From positions 1 through 6,523 of the forward strand of contig CALWFX010000062.1 of the NCBI GenBank assembly GCA_944377765.1: a stretch of 6,523 bases of DNA. The letters run 5' to 3'. The notes under the pieces are model-generated. The model saw nothing but the letters and a program-made list of their open reading frames with translations, was not told the origin of the DNA and did no database searches. This stretch comes from an uncultured Clostridia bacterium. Lineage in GTDB: Bacteria; Bacillota; Clostridia; Christensenellales; UBA1242. A program made the translations under genes and the position numbers. How positions within the stretch are numbered: position 1 is the first letter of the stretch; the number at the start of each line of letters is the position of its first letter. This document shows, in pieces, positions 1-4,626 of this stretch.

Positions 1-177
1 CACTTCATATTTTTCAGCATAAGCAAAATATGCTTGCAATAAACCTTTAGCATATAAATATGCTTCTGTAAGATTTTTTCCTTCGTTATAAATGTCTAGA
101 TCTGGAAAAAAAACTTGATATTGCCCATCTTCATCACAAATAAAGATTGCAGGATAAACATATTGATTTTTCTTCAT
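1..177 (-). CDS. HicB-like antitoxin-type protein, N-terminal 59 residues (partial, runs off the window)
   Basis: This ORF starts with ATG at 177 and stays open for 59 codons to the left edge, so its C-terminus is outside the window. Residues 7-30 read VYPAIFICDEDGQYQVFFPDLD, matching the start of the HicB-like fold (beta strand YPAIF, acidic DEDG turn, strand YxVxFPDL). An EAYLYAKGLLQAY helix follows, like the conserved helix after the FPDL strand in that family. HicB-like proteins are the antitoxin half of HicA/HicB systems, but many Bacillota carry stand-alone members. No HicA is visible: the neighbouring 43-codon gene lacks the HicA GSHxxF-type motif. A modest Shine-Dalgarno AAGGG lies 6 bases before the start, and a candidate promoter lies at 211-238. 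The family call rests on the first 59 residues only; DNA binding and toxin partnership are not shown. Confidence 0.55.
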   Translation of the reverse strand, partial: MKKNQYVYPAIFICDEDGQYQVFFPDLDIYNEGKNLTEAYLYAKGLLQAYFAYAEKYEV

Positions 178-210
178 ACTCAACCCTTCAAAGATAAATT
201 TCTTAATTAT

Positions 211-238
211 ATAATATCACAAAAATTTCCAAATTCAA
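211..238 (-). promoter_or_regulatory. Candidate SigA-type promoter of the HicB-like gene
   Basis: On the minus strand, TTGAAT (238-233) is followed after 16 bases by TATTAT (216-211), which is preceded by an extended -10 TGA (219-217). An overlapping TATAAT at 211-206 is a perfect -10 hexamer but sits 21 bases from the -35, so it would have to act without it. The site lies just after the terminator of the upstream 43-codon gene, which fits an independent transcript. Confidence 0.5.
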
Positions 239-240
239 AA

Positions 241-278
241 TAAAAATAAAAAAAATATTGCAAAAAAGCAATATTTTT
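241..278 (-). terminator. Intrinsic terminator of the 43-codon gene
   Basis: A perfect 11-bp inverted repeat (251-261 with 268-278, AAAAATATTGC/GCAATATTTTT) encloses a 6-base loop. On the minus strand it is followed by a T-rich tail, TTTATTTTTA (250-241). It begins about 20 bases after the stop codon of the small gene. The stem has few GC pairs, as expected in such AT-rich DNA. The plus-strand flank is a poorer T-tract, so the minus-strand reading is preferred. Confidence 0.75.
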
Positions 279-298
279 AAAATTGGGCATAAATTACC

Positions 299-430
299 TT
301 ATTTAACTCTTTCTTCAACTGTTTTACTTTTTGTTCCTTCCACACCGAAAGTTTTAACTTTATTCTCAACTGGTTCTGATGTAACTCTCATATTCAAATC
401 TTGACCATACAATCCATATTTTAATTTCAT
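299..430 (-). CDS. Small protein of 43 residues, unknown function
   Basis: This short ORF (ATG at 430, TAA at 299-301) encodes a 43-residue polar protein. It begins MKLKYGLYGQDLNMRVTSEP and ends KSKTVEERVK. I do not recognise its family. It has no cysteine or tryptophan, no hydrophobic stretch long enough for a membrane segment, and no signal peptide. The N-terminal third is mildly aromatic and the C-terminal half is rich in Lys, Glu, Val and Thr. It is unlikely to be a chance ORF because it is framed by a well-placed promoter (464-492), a strong Shine-Dalgarno GGAGGT 5 bases before the ATG (436-441), and a perfect-stem terminator (251-278). It is therefore a stand-alone transcription unit between argS and a HicB-like gene. 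A role as a short leader for the HicB-like gene is possible, but the terminator between them argues against co-transcription. Confidence 0.7.
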   Translation of the reverse strand: MKLKYGLYGQDLNMRVTSEPVENKVKTFGVEGTKSKTVEERVK

Positions 431-435
431 TTTTT

Positions 436-441
436 ACCTCC
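436..441 (-). promoter_or_regulatory. Strong Shine-Dalgarno of the 43-codon gene
   Basis: GGAGGT on the minus strand is followed by five A's and then the ATG at 430. It is the best ribosome binding site in the window. It fixes the start codon and is a main reason for accepting so short an ORF as a gene. Confidence 0.8.
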
Positions 442-463
442 ATGAATTTTCATGTTCAAATAT

Positions 464-492
464 AATATAGCACAAATTTTTTAATTTGTAAA
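464..492 (-). promoter_or_regulatory. SigA-type promoter with extended -10, for the 43-codon gene
   Basis: TTTACA (492-487) and TATATT (469-464) are separated by exactly 17 bases, and TGC (472-470) directly precedes the -10 hexamer as an extended -10. Each hexamer matches consensus at five of six positions. Transcription would start near 457, leaving a leader of roughly 26 bases that contains little besides the Shine-Dalgarno. I see no room for a riboswitch. Confidence 0.75.
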
Positions 493-625
493 TACCTTTT
501 TAATAAATTTTTCAAATATTTTTTGCTCCATATTTAAAAGAGTTGTAAGTTTTTATATTTAATTATTTTTTAAATATTATTAATCATAATTAAAATAAAC
601 CACCCTTAAAAACAAACGATGTGTG

Positions 626-2407
626 TTACATTTTTTCAACAACATCAATGCCAAGCACTGTAAGTGCATTTGACAAACATTTTTTCACGAGCAAGCATAT
701 TCCAAGTAAACTTTTCTTTCTTTCTTCACTCTTTTCACTTAAAATTTTAGTGTTGTTATAAAGTGTTGAAAATGCTTTTGCCAAATCAAAAGTTGATGAG
801 CAAATAAGGTTTAAAGAATAATCTTCATAACTTACACCATAGGCAGAATTTAATTTTAGAAGTGCCAAAACAATTTCTTTTTCTTCTTCGCTTACAATAT
901 CAATTTTCAAGTTACAATTTTCTTTCACATTTGCTTTATCTAAAATGGAATTAATTCTTGCAATTGTATATTGAATATATGGTCCAGTTTTTCCATCAAA
1001 GGACAAAAACTTATCAATATCAAAAACATAGTCTTTGGAAATGATATTTGACAAGTCGCCAAACTTCATTGCCCCAACTCCAATTTTTCTTGCAAGTTCC
1101 CTGTCGTTTTCGATGCCATTTTCTTTAAGTTTTTCGCTTGCTTTTTCAACAAGCATATTGACAACATCTTTAAGTTTAACTGTTTCACCACTTCTTGTTT
1201 TAAATGGTTTACCATCTTTGCCATTCATAGTTCCAAAAGATATATGTTTTAAAACTTGGTTTTCTGGAGAAATGCCAGCAAGTTTTGCACATCGAAAGGC
1301 TTGAACGAAATGATTACCTTGGCGGTTATCAGTGAGATAGATAATTTCATCAAAATTATCCATTTTGTTGCGCATCATGATTGTGGCAATTTCAGTTGTA
1401 ACATAAAGCACTCCACCATTATATTTTTTAAGAATTGCAGGAGGCATTGGATTTTTGTATCTCTGCACTTCATCTTCACTTTTCTTTGGAATTGGAATAT
1501 GTTCTCCTTCCTTTGCAATATTCACAACAAGTGCGCCATCGCTTTCATAGGCGAGCCCCTTATCGACAAAAAGTTTTATTGTTTCATCAATATATTTATC
1601 TGCATCACTTTCGCCATACCAATAATCAAAATAAGCATTAAGCATGGAATAGTTCTTCTTTATTTCTTCCACCGACAATTCTCTTATCTGTTTATATATA
1701 GAAAAATATGGCTCTTTTTTTTGTTGAACATATAAAGTGTAAGTATCTGCAAGTTTTTTAAAGTTTTCGTCAATATCCTTACGCTTGCTTGCTTTTGGAT
1801 ATTCTTCATTTAATGTATCAAGTGTAACATTTTTAAGTTTGATATTTTCATAATCAGCATTTTCATTAAAAAACTCATCCAAATACCCATCTTCTTTAAG
1901 TTGCAAAATGGTAAGTCCCATTTGAAGCCCCCAGTCGCCAAGATGAGTGTCTGAAACAACATAATCACCCAAAAATCTGTATAAGCGCTTTAATGCTTCA
2001 CCAATGATTGGCGAACGAAGATGCCCAACATGAAGTTCTTTTGCCACATTTGCTCCGCCATAATCTATTAAAATTTTTCTTGGATGAGCAACCTTTTGAA
2101 CGCCAAGTCTATCATCCTTTAAAACAAAATTGGCATATTCACTTAAAACACTATTCTCAACATTGATATTTATAAAGCCCGGCATTGCAACAGAAAATTT
2201 ATAACCTTCTTCCTTTAAATTGTTGCAAACTTTTTCAGCAAGTTCAAAAGGTTTTAGGTTATATTTTTTTGCACAAATTAAAGCAAAGTTTGTTTGATAA
2301 TCACAAAGTTCTGGACGATTTGAAAATGACACAACAACCTTTTCTTGTATGCCCAATCTTTCAATAACTTTTTCAATTTTTTCTTGTAAAATTTCTCGTA
2401 AATCCAT
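626..2407 (-). CDS. argS: Arginine--tRNA ligase (class I arginyl-tRNA synthetase)
   Basis: ArgRS attaches arginine to tRNA-Arg in the cytoplasm, using ATP. The 593-residue product has the family's usual bacterial length and order. An N-terminal additional domain that contacts the tRNA D-loop occupies about residues 1-85. The class I catalytic domain carries the HIGH motif as HVGH (126-129) in the context KELHVGHLRSP, followed by DTHLGDWGLQMG (153-164). LTDNRQGNHF (358-367) and the degenerate KMSKS region GKPFKTRSGE (399-408) come next; a non-canonical KMSKS is normal for ArgRS. The C-terminal helical anticodon-binding (DALR) domain starts near DGKTGPYIQYTIARI (471-485) and ends LGIDVVEKM, close to the typical family ending. 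The ATG at 2407 is chosen because GGAG lies 6 bases upstream and the N-terminus aligns with the domain start. The gene follows the leucine-rich-repeat gene by 94 bases and has its own candidate promoter. No good terminator is visible downstream. Confidence 0.97.
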   Translation of the reverse strand: MDLREILQEKIEKVIERLGIQEKVVVSFSNRPELCDYQTNFALICAKKYNLKPFELAEKVCNNLKEEGYKFSVAMPGFININVENSVLSEYANFVLKDDRLGVQKVAHPRKILIDYGGANVAKELHVGHLRSPIIGEALKRLYRFLGDYVVSDTHLGDWGLQMGLTILQLKEDGYLDEFFNENADYENIKLKNVTLDTLNEEYPKASKRKDIDENFKKLADTYTLYVQQKKEPYFSIYKQIRELSVEEIKKNYSMLNAYFDYWYGESDADKYIDETIKLFVDKGLAYESDGALVVNIAKEGEHIPIPKKSEDEVQRYKNPMPPAILKKYNGGVLYVTTEIATIMMRNKMDNFDEIIYLTDNRQGNHFVQAFRCAKLAGISPENQVLKHISFGTMNGKDGKPFKTRSGETVKLKDVVNMLVEKASEKLKENGIENDRELARKIGVGAMKFGDLSNIISKDYVFDIDKFLSFDGKTGPYIQYTIARINSILDKANVKENCNLKIDIVSEEEKEIVLALLKLNSAYGVSYEDYSLNLICSSTFDLAKAFSTLYNNTKILSEKSEERKKSLLGICLLVKKCLSNALTVLGIDVVEKM

Positions 2408-2429
2408 ACGTCACTCCAATTTTCCCTTG

Positions 2430-2458
2430 ATTTTATCAAAAAAAATAAAAAAAGTCAA
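2430..2458 (-). promoter_or_regulatory. Candidate argS promoter, embedded in the upstream terminator
   Basis: TTGACT (2458-2453) and TAAAAT (2435-2430) are 17 bases apart, with an extended -10 TGA at 2438-2436. The -35 hexamer lies in the descending arm of the terminator hairpin of the upstream gene, and the spacer is the terminator's T-tract. Transcription would start near 2423 and give a leader of about 16 bases with the Shine-Dalgarno GGAG inside it. The leader is too short for a T-box, so argS does not appear to be tRNA-controlled here. Confidence 0.6.
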
Positions 2459-2477
2459 TTAATAATTAACTGACTTT
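2438..2477 (-). terminator. Intrinsic terminator of the leucine-rich-repeat gene
   Basis: The inverted repeat AAAGTCA/TGACTTT (2451-2457 with 2471-2477) continues after one A-C mismatch with four more pairs around a TAA loop. On the minus strand it is followed by a tail of almost only T (2450-2438). It starts about 25 bases after the stop of the leucine-rich-repeat gene and is the most convincing terminator in the window. Confidence 0.85.
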
Positions 2478-2501
2478 AATAATTGAATGATCACAACATT
2501 T

Positions 2502-3116
2502 TTATAAGTTCTTTTCTCCACGCTCTTTTCTTTCTTTTGCGTTTTCCTTTTGCAAATTAATATAGGCTTTAATATCTTCTTTTGTTGCAGGAATAAGTTG
2601 TTCCTTCTTAAAGAAGTCTTCAAACAAAACGCTTTGCCAAGGATAACACTTAACTTTAAGTTTACTGCATCCTTTAAAAGCCCCTGTGCCAATATAATCA
2701 AGGCAAGGCATATCAATTAATTCAAGGTTTATGTCATCTCTAAATGCGTTTGCTTCAATTCTTTTAACATTTGGTAAAATTACCTTGCTTAATTTTGGAC
2801 ATTTGGAAAATGCTTCTTCGCCAATATATGTAATATACTTACCAGCAACCTTTTGAAGTTCTCGGCAGTTTTTAAAACTCATTGCTCCAATATATGCAAA
2901 ACTGTCAAATTTTACCTTTTTTAAAGAAATGTTATTTTCAAACCCCTTATCAAGTAACTGCACAGTTTTTGGAATAACAATTTTTGCTATATAAAAATTT
3001 TTAAATGGATTATCAGAAATTGTGTTTATATCTCCCCAAAACTCCTTTGGTTTCATAATGAGAGCATCCATTCTTGTTGCACTTTCAATAACTCTAAGTT
3101 CTTTAACTTCAAACAT
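2502..3116 (-). CDS. BspA-type (LRR_5-like) leucine-rich-repeat protein, apparently cytoplasmic
   Basis: The 204-residue product contains about five consecutive BspA-type repeats of 21-23 residues, roughly residues 47-155. Each follows the pattern of a hydrophobic strand, then IG or an equivalent, then AF, then xxCxxLxx. The clearest units are YIGAMSFKNCRELQKV (75-90), YIGEEAFSKCPKLSKV (97-112), RIEANAFRDDINLELI (119-134) and YIGTGAFKGCSKLKV (141-155). Related repeat proteins are often surface adhesins or large secreted proteins, but this one lacks a signal peptide, a membrane anchor or a cell-wall motif, so an intracellular location is inferred. Residues 1-45 match nothing I know. The last 25 residues are a highly charged Lys/Glu/Arg helix (KENAKERKERGEK). 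The gene is a single transcription unit with its own strong promoter (3135-3163), AGGAG before the ATG and a terminator behind it. Its function is unknown; repeats of this type usually bind protein partners. Confidence 0.85.
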   Translation of the reverse strand: MFEVKELRVIESATRMDALIMKPKEFWGDINTISDNPFKNFYIAKIVIPKTVQLLDKGFENNISLKKVKFDSFAYIGAMSFKNCRELQKVAGKYITYIGEEAFSKCPKLSKVILPNVKRIEANAFRDDINLELIDMPCLDYIGTGAFKGCSKLKVKCYPWQSVLFEDFFKKEQLIPATKEDIKAYINLQKENAKERKERGEKNL

Positions 3117-3134
3117 ATTTTCTCCTACATAAAA

Positions 3135-3163
3135 AGTATATCACTTATTTACATATATGTCAA
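3135..3163 (-). promoter_or_regulatory. Strong SigA-type promoter of the leucine-rich-repeat gene
   Basis: A perfect -35 TTGACA (3163-3158) and the -10 TATACT (3140-3135) are 17 bases apart, with TGA (3143-3141) as an extended -10. Transcription would start near 3128, so the leader is only about 12 bases and holds AGGAGA (3126-3121) just before the ATG at 3116. This is the closest promoter to consensus in the window and suggests substantial expression. Confidence 0.85.
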
Positions 3164-3180
3164 TATCAATAATTTTGCAA

Positions 3181-3230
3181 AATAAATTTAAAAATAAATA
3201 AAATGTGGAAAAACTTATAACTTTCCACAT
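3181..3230 (-). terminator. Probable intrinsic terminator of the tpiA-dnaX-ybaB-recR cluster
   Basis: A perfect 9-bp inverted repeat, ATGTGGAAA (3203-3211) and TTTCCACAT (3222-3230), has a 10-base loop. On the minus strand it is followed by a T-rich stretch (3202-3181). It sits about 105 bases after the recR stop and before the promoter of the next gene, the right place for the end of the cluster. The stem is moderately stable and the T-tract is interrupted by A's. The arms also resemble DnaA boxes, so another function is possible. Confidence 0.55.
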
Positions 3231-3333
3231 AAAATTTAAGATTTTTACTATTTTTCTTTAAAATTTGAAAATATTTTAAATAAAAATATTTTGAAAAAAT
3301 TATTTTGTGGAAAACTTTTTTAAATGTTGATAA
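3204..3333 (-). other. Cluster of DnaA-box-like 9-mers around an extremely AT-rich core
   Basis: On the minus strand, TTATCAACA (3333-3325), TTTTCCACA (3314-3306) and TTTTCCACA (3212-3204) each differ by one base from the DnaA box TTATCCACA. All three point the same way. A weaker copy, CTTTCCACA, lies on the plus strand at 3221-3229 as part of a hairpin. Between the boxes, 3231-3305 is more than 90% A+T and contains AAAATATTTT twice (3268-3277 and 3283-3292). The layout resembles a DnaA-binding or duplex-unwinding module. No dnaA or dnaN is in the window, so origin activity is not supported directly. Confidence 0.3.
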
Positions 3334-3335
3334 CT

Positions 3336-3929
3336 CTAAATTTCTTGACGCTGTTCAAGTGCTTTTTCAAGCGTTACTTCGTCAGCAAATTCAATGTCGC
3401 TTCCCATTGAAATGCCTTGTGCAAGGCGGGTTACTTTCACATTTAATGGTTTTAAAAGTTTTGATATATACATTGCTGTGGCATCACCTTCAACATCAGG
3501 GTTGGTTGCCATAATAACTTCTTCCACATTATCTTTGCTTACTCTTGCAAAAAGTTCTTTTATTCGTATATCATTTGGCCCGCGATTTTCCAAAGGGCTT
3601 ATAGTTCCAAACAGAACATGATAAACGCCTTCAAAATTTTTAACTTTCTCCATAGAGATTATGTCTTTAGGCTCTTGCACAACGCAGATAACTTTGTGAT
3701 TTCTTTTTTGACAAATAGGACAAATTTCACTTGTTGAATAGTTTCCACATTCCTTGCAAAGTTTCACTTTATCCTTAACTTCCATAATGGCTTTGGCAAA
3801 ATTTTCTGCCTTTTCACGACTGTTTTCAATTATATAAAAAGCATAGCGTTGCGCTGTTTTTTTACCAACACTTGGCAAACTTCTAAAATATTCAATAAGC
3901 CTTTCAATAGGTTCGTCAAAATCAGCCAT
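3336..3929 (-). CDS. recR: Recombination mediator protein RecR
   Basis: RecR works with RecO (and RecF) to load RecA onto single-stranded DNA at gaps and stalled forks. The 197-residue product has the normal family length and all expected parts. A helix-hairpin-helix LPSVGKKTAQRYAF spans 18-31. A four-cysteine zinc motif uses C58, C61, C70 and C73. The Toprim domain starts at about residue 80 (CVVQEPKDI), with NRGPNDIRI (115-123) and ATNPDVEGDATAMYI (141-155). The C-terminal segment RLAQGISMGSDIEFADEVTL (168-187) is characteristic of the family. Many homologues have Glu where this one has Gln85 in the Toprim entry strand; Glu86 is kept. Its ATG at 3929 lies one base beyond the TGA of ybaB, so the two are almost certainly translationally coupled, using the internal GGAA near the end of ybaB as a weak Shine-Dalgarno. 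It is the last gene of the cluster. Confidence 0.96.
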   Translation of the reverse strand: MADFDEPIERLIEYFRSLPSVGKKTAQRYAFYIIENSREKAENFAKAIMEVKDKVKLCKECGNYSTSEICPICQKRNHKVICVVQEPKDIISMEKVKNFEGVYHVLFGTISPLENRGPNDIRIKELFARVSKDNVEEVIMATNPDVEGDATAMYISKLLKPLNVKVTRLAQGISMGSDIEFADEVTLEKALEQRQEI

Positions 3930-3930
3930 A

Positions 3931-4245
3931 TCACATTCCTAAATTTGGTAATCTTGTTTTTTCATCATCTGCAATTTTTCTTAAACAATCATTTGTTGCA
4001 GAAACAATTAAATCTTCAAGCATTTCAACATCGTCTGGATCAACCACTTCTTTTTTAATTTTAATGCTTTTAACAGTGCGATTGCCAAGTATTGCAATTT
4101 CCACCATGCCACCACCAACAGAAGAAGTGTATTCTGTGTTATCAATTTCTTCACGAGTCCTTTTCATATCCTCTTGCATTTTTTGTGCTTGACGCATAAG
4201 TGCTTGCATATTTCCGCCACCAAAACCGCCAAAATTATATCCCAT
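3931..4245 (-). CDS. ybaB: YbaB/EbfC family nucleoid-associated DNA-binding protein
   Basis: This small family forms tweezer-like dimers that bind DNA and is usually encoded between dnaX and recR, as here. The 104-residue product has the family's usual size. A glycine-rich start (MGYNFGGFGGGNM) is followed by a Met/Gln/Lys-rich coiled helix, MQALMRQAQKMQEDMKRTRE (13-32). A beta-hairpin carries the GGGMVEIAILGNRTVKSIKI segment (44-63). The acidic DPDDVEMLEDLIVSATNDCL helix (69-88) ends the fold. The start at 4245 is supported by AAGGAG 7 bases upstream. It ends in TGA just before recR, and the protein ends where homologues end, so TGA is a genuine stop in this organism. The exact function of the family in replication or recombination remains uncertain. 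Confidence 0.93.
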   Translation of the reverse strand: MGYNFGGFGGGNMQALMRQAQKMQEDMKRTREEIDNTEYTSSVGGGMVEIAILGNRTVKSIKIKKEVVDPDDVEMLEDLIVSATNDCLRKIADDEKTRLPNLGM

Positions 4246-4284
4246 TTTTAAACTCCTTTTAAACTTATATAAAATTACACTACC

Positions 4285-4626
4285 TTAATCTATAATGTCA
4301 AGTTTATCTGCAAATAACTTTCTAAGCTTCATTATATCTTTATCTTGTTTTTGTGTGATATTTTCAAACTTAACAATTTGAATTTTCAAATTCAACCCCT
4401 GCCACCTTATGGCATTTTCCAATTCTTTCATGCCAGTATTTAAAACATCAATCAAAAAGTCATCTGAAGTTCTTATAATTAAATTTTCGCCACTAAGTTC
4501 AACATCTGTAATATCTCCGCAAGCCACATGAAGTGCCACTTTCTTATTCTCTCTTAAATAAAGAACAATCTTTCCCCAAACATTTTTTGCTGATAATTTG
4601 GTTTTATCCACTTCAATTTTCAGTTT
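4285..4626 (-). CDS. dnaX: DnaX C-terminal (tau-like) extension, read in the -1 frame
   Basis: This 113-codon reading frame is offset by -1 from dnaX and opens at the A9 run, continuing to TAA at 4285-4287. The frame is blocked upstream by TGA at 4638-4636. It has no ATG before about its 70th codon, and its only early start-like codon (GTG at 4611) has no Shine-Dalgarno, so it is best read as an extension of DnaX rather than a separate gene. The sequence has a basic start, then NVWGKIVLYLRENKKVALHV, DVELSGENLIIRTSDDFLID and a helix MKELENAIRWQG. This resembles the C-terminal alpha/beta domain of Bacillota DnaX proteins (Trp, helix, LH, strand with LxIxxxxDF, helix). In E. coli the tau-specific region binds polymerase III alpha and DnaB helicase; that role here is inferred. 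Together with 366 zero-frame residues it gives a product of about 479 aa, somewhat short for tau. Confidence 0.75.
   Translation of the reverse strand, partial: KLKIEVDKTKLSAKNVWGKIVLYLRENKKVALHVACGDITDVELSGENLIIRTSDDFLIDVLNTGMKELENAIRWQGLNLKIQIVKFENITQKQDKDIMKLRKLFADKLDIID
4590..4623 (-). other. Weak stem-loop directly after the A9 slippage site
   Basis: On the minus strand the bases just after the A-run can fold. CTGA pairs with TCAG, then after an A-A mismatch AATT pairs with AATT, then after a four-base bulge TGG pairs with CCA around ATAAAA. Its position would suit a frameshift stimulator, but it begins at most two bases after the slippery heptamer A AAA AAA, closer than usual, and most pairs are A-T. 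It may not matter. Confidence 0.25.

Noticed and set aside
541..625. AT-only inverted repeat after argS as a terminator
   Set aside because: The possible stem (TAATTAT/ATAATTA) has no GC pairs and an 18-base loop. No convincing hairpin plus T-tract follows argS, so the end of this transcript is left open. I see no gene in 493-625.
1035..1735. Open frames on the plus strand across argS
   Set aside because: They lie opposite a full-length, well-conserved argS, are low-complexity translations without ribosome binding sites, and match no family. They are shadows of argS codon usage.
2408..2437. T-box or other riboswitch leader in front of argS
   Set aside because: The candidate start leaves only about 16 bases before the ATG, too short for any known leader. 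The one upstream hairpin is accounted for as the terminator of the preceding gene.
2459..2716. Minus-strand frame overlapping the end of the LRR gene
   Set aside because: It overlaps the leucine-rich-repeat gene in another frame and runs through its terminator, with no ribosome binding site. A clear BspA-type protein explains the region.
3931..3933. TGA as a tryptophan codon (Mycoplasma-type code)
   Set aside because: TGA ends ybaB, tpiA and zero-frame dnaX, the first two exactly where homologues end, and Trp residues in argS and the DnaX tail use TGG. The standard bacterial code fits.
3394..4058. Plus-strand frames opposite recR and ybaB
   Set aside because: They are antisense to confidently identified genes and have no start signals or recognisable motifs.
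4620..4622. dnaX as a pseudogene broken by a frameshift mutation
   Set aside because: dnaX is essential, and both parts keep intact coding sequence with the break exactly at a phased slippery A9. Programmed slippage, or a homopolymer sequencing error, explains it better than decay.
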